The notes under the pieces: model-generated
Database searches by the model: none
What the model saw: only the letters and a program-made list of their open reading frames with translations
What the model was told of the DNA's origin: nothing
DNA from: an uncultured Bacteroidales bacterium
Lineage (GTDB): Bacteria; Bacteroidota; Bacteroidia; Bacteroidales; Muribaculaceae
Direction of reading: 5' to 3'
DNA length: 32,101 nucleotides
NCBI GenBank assembly: GCA_900547755.1
Contig: URIC01000025.1
Location: 1-32,101 of the forward strand
Shown: one piece after another, positions 1 to 7,619 of the stretch
Position numbering within the stretch: position 1 is the first letter of the stretch
How the letters are laid out: each line of letters opens with the position of its first letter
Position numbers and translations under genes: made by a program

Positions 1-255
1 TCGTTTAATTAGACGAGGCGACTCTTTATTGCTTTTCCTTTCGCTGAATAGTTACAATTTAGCCTTGTGAAATGTTAATTTTTTTAAATATTTATTCCTC
101 GCTTTAAATATAATGTACCGGGAAGGCCATGAGTGTGTCCGAATTTAACATGAATTATAGGTTTTAGAGCATAGGAGCATCGCTTTACGGCCCTTTGAAG
201 GGGCTTTCGGATAAAATACTTTTATTGACAATGATGTGCCGCGAAGACCGGGGGG
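1..255. other. intergenic region, no gene recognised
   Basis: AT-rich at its left end (about 1-120) and without a convincing reading frame on either strand. A weak hairpin (GCCCTT pairing with AAGGGGC with one wobble, about 190-205) is followed by only a short T run, so I do not call it a terminator. It is probably the 5' flank of the operon starting at 321 and the flank of a gene beyond the window edge. Confidence 0.5.
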
Positions 256-286
256 TTGCAAATTTGGGGGTATTTGTTTAATTTTG
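256..286 (+). promoter_or_regulatory. Bacteroidetes-type promoter for the LytM-dxr-rseP group
   Basis: TTG at 256-258, a 20-nt spacer and TAATTTTG at 279-286 match the -33/-7 promoter of the primary sigma factor of Bacteroidetes (TTTG / TAnnTTTG). The predicted transcript starts near 292-295, which makes the TTG codon at 291 an unlikely start and favours the ATG at 321. Confidence 0.7.
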
Positions 287-320
287 CAGTTTGAAAAGCG
301 TTAGACAGTCTCTTGGCCCC

Positions 321-1187
321 ATGAAACTGAAGAGATACAGACTGACTTTGGAGGACGTGCAGCGTCTGAGCAAGGTGTGGAGCGTGCGTATCAGCCGTGT
401 GCGGCTGATTTGCACCCTGGCGTTGTGTGCTTTGCTGTTCATGGGTCTGGGGGCCTCGATAGTCTTTTTGTCCCCGTTGAAGCGCCGTATGCCCGGGTTT
501 ATGACCGAAATGCAGCGGCAGGACGTGATAGGGGCGTTGGCCCGTATGGACACGCTGGGCCTGGTCATGGCCTCCAACCAGGCCTATATAGATAACGTGA
601 AGACGCTGATGGACACGAGTCGCGAGCCTGCTGACTCTGCCCGTGCCTCGGTGCGTATCGGTGCGTTGCCGTTGGATTCGCTCAAGACAGCGTCGCCGGC
701 GGAACGCCGTTTCGTGGCCTCTATGGCCGAGAGGGAGAAGTACAATCTGAATGTGCTGAGCCCTGTGGCTGCGGATGCCGTGATTTTCTCTGACCCTTCC
801 GACGGAGGAATCATCGTAGGAGAGTCGCGCACGGCATCCATGCTCCAGGTGATTATGCCTGCGGGCGAGGGAGTGAACGCCATAGCCGACGGATATGTGG
901 TGGACCGCACGTATGATTCCGGCGAGGGTACATACTCGCTTATGGTGCAGGGGCATCGCGGTTTCCTGACCCGCTATTCACATCTGGGCACACCGCTGGT
1001 GGACAAGGGTGACCCGGTGCTGTCCGGTCAGCGCATATCGCTGGCGCCGGAGCGTCGCACCCGTCGGAACACTGCCGTGGGCATAGAGATGTGGCGCGAG
1101 GGGACACGCCTGATTCCGGGCGATTACCTGATGCGTCCGCGTGTGGAGGGGCAGGTGGACATAGCCGCGCCCCGAGGCCGTGAATAA
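321..1187 (+). CDS. Membrane-anchored LytM/M23-like protein, probably not catalytic
   Basis: 288 residues from the ATG at 321; an in-frame TTG at 291 lies at the predicted transcription start and is not used here. One membrane segment at about residues 33-53 puts the rest in the periplasm. The C-terminal part (about 175-275) has the fold signature of M23/LytM peptidases (VNAIADGYVVDRTYDSGEGTYS, then RYSHLG, then GDPVLSGQ). However, the metal-binding H-x3-D at the domain start is replaced (GESRTAS region) and the final HLH is replaced by VGI in AVGIEMW. Family knowledge: LytM proteins without these ligands (EnvC and NlpD types) act as regulators of cell-wall amidases. That role here is an inference. 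It precedes dxr by 14 nt and is likely cotranscribed with dxr and rseP. Confidence 0.8.
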   Translation: MKLKRYRLTLEDVQRLSKVWSVRISRVRLICTLALCALLFMGLGASIVFLSPLKRRMPGFMTEMQRQDVIGALARMDTLGLVMASNQAYIDNVKTLMDTSREPADSARASVRIGALPLDSLKTASPAERRFVASMAEREKYNLNVLSPVAADAVIFSDPSDGGIIVGESRTASMLQVIMPAGEGVNAIADGYVVDRTYDSGEGTYSLMVQGHRGFLTRYSHLGTPLVDKGDPVLSGQRISLAPERRTRRNTAVGIEMWREGTRLIPGDYLMRPRVEGQVDIAAPRGRE

Positions 1188-1201
1188 TAAATATGGTATA
1201 G

Positions 1202-2371
1202 ATGAGTGAGACAAAAAATATAGCTATTCTGGGCAGTACCGGTTCTATCGGGACTCAGACGCTGGACATCGTAGCCGAGTATCCCGACCGCTTCCGGGCA
1301 TACGTGCTGACGGCAGCCAGCAACGTGGAGCTGCTTGTGGAGCAGGCCCGCCGGTTTCTGCCGGCAAGGGTGGTGATAGCCCGCAGCGAGCTGTTGCCGG
1401 GTCTGCGTCAGGCTCTGGCAGACCTTCCCGTAGAAGTCCTGTCCGGTGCGGAGGCAATAGCGGAGAGCGCCGCGCTGGAGCCGGTGGATACCGTGGTCAC
1501 AGCCATGGTGGGGTACAGCGGCCTGGCTCCGACAATCAGCGCCATCAAGGCCGGGAAGTGCATTGCGTTGGCCAATAAGGAGACCCTGGTGGTCGGGGGC
1601 GAGCTGATACATAATCTGTTGGCATCCTCCGCCTCTCGCATAGTGCCGGTAGACAGTGAACATTCCGCCATTTTCCAGTGTCTGGAAGGGGAGGGGACAG
1701 TCCATGCCTCGAAGATTATTCTTACGGCCAGCGGCGGTCCGTTCCGTACATTGAGTCGCGAGGACATGGAAAATGTCACTGTCGCCGATGCCCTGAACCA
1801 TCCGAACTGGAGTATGGGCGCCAAGGTGACGGTAGACTCCGCCTCGATGATGAACAAGGGTTTTGAGATGATTGAGGCCCATTGGCTGTTCGGATGCCCG
1901 GCATCGCAGATCGAGGTGGTGGTGCATCCTCAGAGCATAGTCCACAGCATGGTGCAGTTTGCCGACGGGTCCATAAAGGCGCAGCTCGGAGTGCCGGATA
2001 TGCACTTGCCCATACGTTATGCCTTGGGTTATCCGGAGAGACTGCATACCAGCGCCCCGGCATTGAAGCTGGAACAGTACAGCAACCTCACCTTCGAAGC
2101 TCCGGATATGGAGAAGTTTCCGCTGCTGGGTTACGCTTTCGATGCCATCAAGGCCGGCGGCAATGTGCCATGTGTGCTGAACGCGGCCAACGAAATAGCC
2201 GTGGCCGCCTTCCTGAAAGGGGAGCTGCGTTTCGTAGATATGCCTCGCCTGGTGGCTGCCACACTGGAGTCCATTCCTTATACTTCCGCACCTGATTACG
2301 AGACACTGGTGAATACCAATACGATTGCCCGCGACAGGGCCGCAGAGCTGTTGCGCGGGTTCATGGTTTAA
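1202..2371 (+). CDS. dxr: 1-deoxy-D-xylulose-5-phosphate reductoisomerase
   Basis: Makes 2-C-methyl-D-erythritol 4-phosphate from DXP with NADPH, the committing step of the non-mevalonate isoprenoid pathway, in the cytoplasm. The 389 residues match the family length. The NADPH-binding loop is GSTGSIG near residues 10-16, metal and substrate elements are VDSEHSAIFQ and ASGGPFR, and the signature MNKGFEMIEAHWLF plus VVHPQSIVHSMVQFADGS follow. The ATG at 1202 is 14 nt after the LytM gene and puts the Rossmann loop at the expected distance from the start. rseP follows after 20 nt, an arrangement I know from other Bacteroidetes. The gene is intact and nothing in it is odd. Confidence 0.98.
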   Translation: MSETKNIAILGSTGSIGTQTLDIVAEYPDRFRAYVLTAASNVELLVEQARRFLPARVVIARSELLPGLRQALADLPVEVLSGAEAIAESAALEPVDTVVTAMVGYSGLAPTISAIKAGKCIALANKETLVVGGELIHNLLASSASRIVPVDSEHSAIFQCLEGEGTVHASKIILTASGGPFRTLSREDMENVTVADALNHPNWSMGAKVTVDSASMMNKGFEMIEAHWLFGCPASQIEVVVHPQSIVHSMVQFADGSIKAQLGVPDMHLPIRYALGYPERLHTSAPALKLEQYSNLTFEAPDMEKFPLLGYAFDAIKAGGNVPCVLNAANEIAVAAFLKGELRFVDMPRLVAATLESIPYTSAPDYETLVNTNTIARDRAAELLRGFMV

Positions 2372-2391
2372 GTTTAATTTTCTGAGACAAT

Positions 2392-3840
2392 TTGGAAACT
2401 TTTTTGATTAAAGCGGCGCAACTTATTCTGGCGTTTGCGATATTGGTGATTATTCATGAGTTCGGCCACTTCCTGTTCGCCCGCATATTCGGGGTGAAGG
2501 TGGAGAAGTTCTATATATTCTTCGACCCCTGGTTTGAGCTGGCCAAGTGGAAACCGCGCAGGTATCTGGCTGTTTTCGGCAAGAAGAAAAAGCTGAGAGA
2601 CGCAGACAAGCCGGAGCCGGAAGAAAAGACCGGCTGCGAGGGGACAGGAAAGAGGAAATCATCTTTCTGGGGCAACACGGAGTATGGGGTGGGCTGGCTG
2701 CCCTTGGGCGGTTATTGCAAAATCTCGGGTATGATAGACGAGTCTATGGATACCGAGCAGATGAAGCAGCCGCCGAAGCCCTGGGAGTTCCGCACCAAGC
2801 CGGCCTGGCAGCGTCTGCTGATAATGGTGGCCGGCGTACTCTTCAACTTCCTGCTGGCCATACTCATATATGCCGGCATCACCTGGTGGTGGGGCGACGA
2901 CCATGTGGCTTTCGGTGATACCAAGGGTATGCTCAAGTATAGCGAAGTGGCCCTGAAAGCCGGTTTCCGTGACGGTGACATACCGTTGACTGCCGATGGC
3001 AAGCCTGTTGAGAACATAGCCGACGATATGTATGCCATAGGTTCGGCCCGTCAGGTCAAGGTGCTTCGTTCCGGCGCAGACACGGTGAGCATAAATCTCC
3101 CTGCCGATTTCCTCATGCAGCTGGAGAAGGGGGCCGAGACAGACAGACGCAGCATTGCCTTCATGCAGCTGGACATACCGGTGGTGATACACTCCATAGC
3201 CAACGAGAGCAGTCGCCGCGCCGGTTTGCGCGAGGGGGACGAAATAATAGCGGTGAACGACACCCTGCGCAAGGGCGCCACGGAGTTTATGCCCTCGCTG
3301 GAGGGTAAGGCCGGCAAGACGGTGAAGATAACGGTGGTACGCTCCGGCAAGGACACGCTGGACATACCTGTGAAGCTGGACAGCTCCTCCAAGATAGGTT
3401 TCCAGTTGGAGAACGATATGCGCAAGCTCTTTCATGTCACTACCGAGAAGTACGGCATATTGGAGTCTTTCCCGGCGGGTATCTCCAAGGGAAGCCAGAA
3501 AATGGTCGATTATGTCTCAAGTCTGAAGTATGTGTTCACCAAGGAGGGGGCACAGAGCGTTGGCGGCTTCGGCGCCATAGGCAGTATGTTCCCCGACAGC
3601 TGGAACTGGTATGCTTTCTGGAACATAGCGGCGTTCCTGTCCGTAGCCCTTGCGTTCATGAACATATTGCCGATACCTGGACTGGACGGCGGTCATGTGC
3701 TGTTCCTGCTCTATGAAGTGGTGTTCCGCCGCAAACCCTCCGAGAAATTCATGGAATACGCCCAGATAGGGGGTATGATTTTCCTGATATTGCTGCTGCT
3801 CTACGCCAACGGCATGGATATAGTGCGGCTCTTCAAATAA
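2392..3840 (+). CDS. rseP: Site-2 intramembrane zinc metalloprotease RseP
   Basis: Cleaves membrane-bound anti-sigma factors or leftover signal peptides within the inner membrane. The 482-residue protein starts at a TTG: METFLIKAAQ is, as I recall, the usual start of Bacteroidetes RseP, and the active-site HEFGH lies at residues 22-26 in the first membrane helix, so a later start is impossible. Conserved TEYGVGWLPLGGY and MIDESMDTEQM follow, then a membrane helix (about 140-165), two PDZ-type segments (about 180-330), and the third zinc ligand in PGLDGG (D432) within the next hydrophobic stretch. An insert of roughly 35 charged residues (about 55-90, rich in K and E) sits between the first helix and TEYGVGW. 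The next gene starts 11 nt downstream. Confidence 0.96.
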   Translation: METFLIKAAQLILAFAILVIIHEFGHFLFARIFGVKVEKFYIFFDPWFELAKWKPRRYLAVFGKKKKLRDADKPEPEEKTGCEGTGKRKSSFWGNTEYGVGWLPLGGYCKISGMIDESMDTEQMKQPPKPWEFRTKPAWQRLLIMVAGVLFNFLLAILIYAGITWWWGDDHVAFGDTKGMLKYSEVALKAGFRDGDIPLTADGKPVENIADDMYAIGSARQVKVLRSGADTVSINLPADFLMQLEKGAETDRRSIAFMQLDIPVVIHSIANESSRRAGLREGDEIIAVNDTLRKGATEFMPSLEGKAGKTVKITVVRSGKDTLDIPVKLDSSSKIGFQLENDMRKLFHVTTEKYGILESFPAGISKGSQKMVDYVSSLKYVFTKEGAQSVGGFGAIGSMFPDSWNWYAFWNIAAFLSVALAFMNILPIPGLDGGHVLFLLYEVVFRRKPSEKFMEYAQIGGMIFLILLLLYANGMDIVRLFK

Positions 3841-3851
3841 CCTGAAAGAAT

Positions 3852-5030
3852 ATGTCATTACCTGAGATACGCCTCAAACGAGGCAAAGAGGAGAGCCTGC
3901 GGCGTTTTCACCCGTGGGTGTTCTCTGGCGCCGTGGCTTCGCTCCCCGATACGCTGGAGGAGGGAGACCTGGTGCGGGTGGTGACCCATGAGGGCGAACT
4001 CATGGGTGTAGGCCATTGGCAGATAGGCTCCATAGCCGTGCGTATGTTGGCTTTCGGTGTGGCGGAGCTGCCTGCCGGCTATTTCGGCGAGCGTCTTCGC
4101 AAGGCATACGGACTGCGCCGTGCCCTCGGACTGATGCGCGAGGACAACGATTGCTTCCGCCTGGTACACGGCGAAGGTGACTTCCTGCCCGGGCTGGTGG
4201 TGGACATCTACGGCTCCACAGCCGTGATGCAGGCCCACTCGCCCGGTATGCACTTCTGTCGCATGGAAATTGCCGACGCCCTGTCCACCCTGCCCGGTAT
4301 ACGCAGCGTCTATTACAAAAGCGACACGACGCTCCCCTTCAAGGCACACCTTGACCCGGTGAACGATTATCTGTTGGGCAACTACGACGGCAGCGTGGCC
4401 ACCGAGAACGGACTGCAGTTCAACATAGACTGGCTGCGTGGTCAGAAAACAGGCTTCTTTGTGGACCAGAGGGACAACCGCGCTCTCCTGGAGCATTACG
4501 CCAAGGACCGCGAGGTGTTGAATATGTTTTGCTACACCGGCGGCTTCTCGGTCTACGCCATGCGCGGAGGTGCCCGCAGAGTATGCTCCGTGGACTCCTC
4601 GGCAAAAGCCATAGCTCTGACAAATGCCAATATCGAGCTCAATTTCCCCGGAGACACACGCCATGCGGCTTATGCTGTGGATGCCTTCAGATATTTGGGC
4701 GATATGAAGCCCGGCGAGTTCGACCTGATAATACTTGACCCGCCGGCCTTCGCCAAACACCGGGGCGCTCTGAAGAACGGCCTGCTCGGTTATCGCCGTC
4801 TGAATGTCCGGGCTTTCGAGAAGATACGCAGCGGCGGCGTACTCTTCACTTTCTCCTGCTCTCAGGCGGTAAGCCGCGAGCAGTTCCGCCTGGCTGTGTT
4901 CAGTGCGGCGGCCCAGTCGGGGCGACGTGTGCGTATACTGCATCAGTTGAGCCAGCCGGCCGACCATCCCGTAAATATCTATCATCCCGAGGGGGAATAC
5001 CTCAAGGGACTCGTACTCTATGTGGAATAA
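3852..5030 (+). CDS. rlmI: Class I SAM-dependent 23S rRNA (cytosine-C5) methyltransferase, RlmI-like
   Basis: Probably methylates a cytosine of 23S rRNA (C1962 in E. coli numbering) using SAM. The 392 residues are the family length. An N-terminal PUA domain (residues 1-75, KRGKEESLRRFHPWVFSGAV region) is followed by the central RlmI domain and the Rossmann methyltransferase with FVDQRDNR, the SAM loop NMFCYTGGFS, the acidic VDSS end of strand 2, and motif IV DPPAF at 296-300. The expected catalytic cysteine is C336 in FSCSQ. The ATG at 3852 is 11 nt after rseP, so it may be read from the same transcript. The exact target base is inferred from family only. Confidence 0.9.
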   Translation: MSLPEIRLKRGKEESLRRFHPWVFSGAVASLPDTLEEGDLVRVVTHEGELMGVGHWQIGSIAVRMLAFGVAELPAGYFGERLRKAYGLRRALGLMREDNDCFRLVHGEGDFLPGLVVDIYGSTAVMQAHSPGMHFCRMEIADALSTLPGIRSVYYKSDTTLPFKAHLDPVNDYLLGNYDGSVATENGLQFNIDWLRGQKTGFFVDQRDNRALLEHYAKDREVLNMFCYTGGFSVYAMRGGARRVCSVDSSAKAIALTNANIELNFPGDTRHAAYAVDAFRYLGDMKPGEFDLIILDPPAFAKHRGALKNGLLGYRRLNVRAFEKIRSGGVLFTFSCSQAVSREQFRLAVFSAAAQSGRRVRILHQLSQPADHPVNIYHPEGEYLKGLVLYVE

Positions 5031-5102
5031 TATAATCCTGTTCATTCAGCTTTCTCAAGCTAAAACCGAGCATACGAAACTTAAATAAAAAAACATATAG
5101 TC

Positions 5103-7136
5103 ATGAAAAAAACGATTTCCGCCTTGGCCGTTTGCGCGGCGCTCTCCGGCGCGATGCCTGCACTGGGTGTAGAAAACAAGGATTTCAAGTATGTCGTGGA
5201 CCGTTTCGCGGACATTGAGGTACTCCGCTACGAAGTACCCGGATTCAAAGACCTCACCCCTCGCCAAAAGGCTATGGTCTACTATCTGAGCGAGGCCGCA
5301 CAGGCTGGCCGTGACATTATCTGGGACCAGAATTGCCGCTACAATCTCCCCGTAAGGGTGACCCTCGAGGCCATTTACAACAATTACAAGGGAGATAAGA
5401 ACTCAGCCGATTACAAGGCTTTTGAGCAGTATCTGAAGCAGGTGTGGTTCGGCAACGGCATACACCACCACTACAGCACGGACAAGTTCAAACCCGGTTT
5501 CTCCCAGGCCTTCTTCGAGGAACAGGTCAACGCTCTTCCGGATGCCGCCCTTCCCGAAGAGTTTAACTCTAAAGCCGAACTTTTGGCCGAATTGAACAAG
5601 GTGATTTTCGACCCCACATTCATGGCTAAGAGAGTGAACCAGGATGGTACCCAGGACGTTATAGCCACTTCCGCCACAAACCTCTATGGTCCCGGCGTGA
5701 CACAGGCCGAAGTGGAGGCGTATTTCGCCAAAATAAAGGACCCCGACGACAGAACCCCTGTTTCTTACGGTCTGAACTCCCGCATGAAGAAGGACGGGAA
5801 CGGCAACCTTGTGGAGGAGCATTATCAGCTCAACGGTCTATACGGTCCGGCCATTGCCAAAATCATCTATAACCTCAGCAAGGCTCGCGAGTATGCCGAG
5901 AACGATGCCCAGAAGGCTTATATGTCCAGCCTGATTGATTACTATATCACCGGTGACCTGCGCCTCTTCGACGAGTATTCCATAGCCTGGGCCGAGGATA
6001 CCAAGAGCGAGGTGGACTTCGTGAACGGTTTCATCGAGAACTACGGCGACCCCTTAGGCATGACTGCCTCCTGGGAGAGCTACGTAAACTTCAAGAATGT
6101 CCCTGCTTCCAAGCGCACGGAGATTATCAGCTCCAATGCCCAGTGGTTTGAAGACCACAGCCCTGTGGACCCTAAGTTCCGCAAGCCTGAAGTAAAAGGT
6201 ATCAGCGCCAAGGTAATCACAGCCGCCACACTCGGTGGCGATGCCTTCCCCTCGACCGCTATCGGCATCAACCTTCCCAACGCCGACTGGATTCGCGCCG
6301 CTCACGGCTCGAAGTCTGTGACTCTGGAGAACATTACCGAGGCTTATGCCATGGCTTCTTTAGGCAACGGCTTCAACGAAGAGTTCGTGATTGACGCTCC
6401 TACGGCCAAGCTCATGGACGATTACCTTTACATCACCGATATGCTCCACACCGACCTGCATGAGTGTCTCGGCCACGGTAGCGGCCGTCTTATGCCAGGC
6501 ACCGACCCGGACGCGCTCAAAGAGCATGGCTCCACTCTGGAGGAGACACGCGCCGACCTCTTCGCGCTCTATTATCTGGCCGACCCGAAACTGCTGGAAC
6601 TCGGTATCCTCGACAATCCCGAGGCTTATAAGGCCGAGTACTATAAGTATATGCTCAATGGCCTTATGACCCAGCTGAACCGTATCAATCTCGGCGACGA
6701 CGTGGAGGAGGCCCACATGCGTAACCGCCAGCTCATTGCCCGTTGGGTATATGAACACGGCAAGAAGGACAAAGTGGTGGAACTGGTGAAGAAGAATGGC
6801 AAGACCTATGTCAAGATTAATGACTACAAGAAACTCCGCAGCCTCTTCGCGCAGCTCCTTTCCGAGGTGCAGCGCATCAAGAGCGAGGGAGACTATGCCG
6901 CCGGCAACAAGCTGGTCAACGACTATGCCGTGAAGATTGACCGCAAGCTCCACAAGGAGGTGCTGGACCGCTACTCCAAACTTGACATTCCTCCCTACCG
7001 TGGCTTCGTAAATCCCGTCTACACTCCCATATTCAATGAGAAGGGCGAGATTATTGACGTTACTATCGACTATACCGAGGGCTATGCCGACCAGATGCTC
7101 CGTCTGAGCCGCGACTATTCCACTTTGGTAAAGTAA
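5103..7136 (+). CDS. Secreted dipeptidyl-peptidase III family zinc peptidase (M49)
   Basis: Removes dipeptides from the N-terminus of short peptides. The 677 residues closely match the Bacteroides thetaiotaomicron enzyme (about 675). A signal peptide (MKKTISALAVCAALSG, cleavage near residue 22) predicts export to the periplasm or surface. The M49 zinc motif HECLGH is at 453-458 with E454 as general base, and EETRAD at 480-485 supplies the third ligand (E481); the 28-residue spacing is that of the Bacteroides form rather than the longer spacing of animal DPP III. Public databases sometimes name such proteins dihydrofolate reductase, which nothing here supports. It follows rlmI by 72 nt and is closed by a hairpin at 7160-7188. 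I see no good -7 box in the gap. Confidence 0.93.
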   Translation: MKKTISALAVCAALSGAMPALGVENKDFKYVVDRFADIEVLRYEVPGFKDLTPRQKAMVYYLSEAAQAGRDIIWDQNCRYNLPVRVTLEAIYNNYKGDKNSADYKAFEQYLKQVWFGNGIHHHYSTDKFKPGFSQAFFEEQVNALPDAALPEEFNSKAELLAELNKVIFDPTFMAKRVNQDGTQDVIATSATNLYGPGVTQAEVEAYFAKIKDPDDRTPVSYGLNSRMKKDGNGNLVEEHYQLNGLYGPAIAKIIYNLSKAREYAENDAQKAYMSSLIDYYITGDLRLFDEYSIAWAEDTKSEVDFVNGFIENYGDPLGMTASWESYVNFKNVPASKRTEIISSNAQWFEDHSPVDPKFRKPEVKGISAKVITAATLGGDAFPSTAIGINLPNADWIRAAHGSKSVTLENITEAYAMASLGNGFNEEFVIDAPTAKLMDDYLYITDMLHTDLHECLGHGSGRLMPGTDPDALKEHGSTLEETRADLFALYYLADPKLLELGILDNPEAYKAEYYKYMLNGLMTQLNRINLGDDVEEAHMRNRQLIARWVYEHGKKDKVVELVKKNGKTYVKINDYKKLRSLFAQLLSEVQRIKSEGDYAAGNKLVNDYAVKIDRKLHKEVLDRYSKLDIPPYRGFVNPVYTPIFNEKGEIIDVTIDYTEGYADQMLRLSRDYSTLVK

Positions 7137-7159
7137 TTGTCTGACGATTTAATGATTAC

Positions 7160-7188
7160 GAGGCTGTGACATGGTGTGCCACAGCCTC
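7160..7188 (+). terminator. Hairpin after the M49 peptidase gene
   Basis: GAGGCTGTG (7160-7168) pairs perfectly with CACAGCCTC (7180-7188) around an 11-nt loop that can pair further (ACA with TGT). It begins 23 nt after the stop codon. No T run follows, so it may be a weak or factor-dependent terminator or an mRNA-stabilising end. It also covers an in-frame GTG at 7176, which argues that the next gene starts at the ATG at 7206. Confidence 0.55.
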
Positions 7189-7205
7189 GCCTTACAAATA
7201 CGCTT

Positions 7206-7610
7206 ATGGAACTTCAAGATGCTTTAAAGGGTATAAAACGGCAGTTCATGGCCTACCGCAACGGCATAGTCGCCGACACCCTGCGTGGCGCCGGAATGGA
7301 TTGCTACAATATTATTTTCGGCCTTAATGTGCCGCAGTTGGCGCACATAGCCGGTACAATCGGTCCCTCGCTGGAGATTGCCGAAGCTCTTTGGGCCGAC
7401 GTCAAAGTGCGCGAAAGCCGCCTACTTGCCACCTACCTTTTCCCTAAAGAGAAAGTGGATAAGGCACTTGCCGTGCGCCTTATGGACGAGGCGCAGACTC
7501 AGGAAGAAGCCGATATGCTCGCTTTCCGTCTGCTGCGCTATCTTTCTTTCCTGCCGGAGCTTAAAGAGGGCGCCAACGGCTATGCGGCCGTAGCTTTAAG
7601 CCGATACTGA
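7206..7610 (+). CDS. Small AlkD-like HEAT-repeat protein (putative DNA alkylation repair)
   Basis: 134 residues from the ATG at 7206 (MELQDALKGIKRQ); a GTG at 7176 in the same frame lies inside the upstream hairpin and is rejected. The sequence is mostly helical, with the pattern AHIAGTIGPSLEIAEALWADVKVRESRLLATYLFP. This is the HEAT-type signature of AlkD-related DNA alkylation repair proteins (leaving for the next helix after ...ALW.D..RE.R.LA). It is much shorter than true AlkD (over 200 residues), so glycosylase activity is doubtful. Similar small proteins are common in Bacteroidales and are usually labelled DNA alkylation repair protein. It converges on mutL with 9 nt between the stop codons. 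Confidence 0.65.
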   Translation: MELQDALKGIKRQFMAYRNGIVADTLRGAGMDCYNIIFGLNVPQLAHIAGTIGPSLEIAEALWADVKVRESRLLATYLFPKEKVDKALAVRLMDEAQTQEEADMLAFRLLRYLSFLPELKEGANGYAAVALSRY

Positions 7611-7619
7611 ATGTTTTAA

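Noticed and set aside
224..235. ATTGACAATGAT repeated at 30227-30238 near another gene start
   Set aside because: A 12-base match between two places is expected several times by chance in a window of this length.
291..320. TTG start for the LytM protein
   Set aside because: The predicted transcription start lies at about 292-295, so the codon would not be on the mRNA or would have no leader.
3858..5045. 395-codon open frame on the minus strand opposite the rRNA methyltransferase, and similarly long antisense frames at 16781-18154, 18401-19468, 21434-22552, 23977-25218 and 27790-28953
   Set aside because: They mirror well-recognised genes, have His/Gly/Val-rich composition without domains, and arise from GC-biased third positions on the coding strand.
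7176..7205. GTG start for the AlkD-like protein
   Set aside because: It lies inside the hairpin 7160-7188; the ATG at 7206 gives the normal start MELQ.
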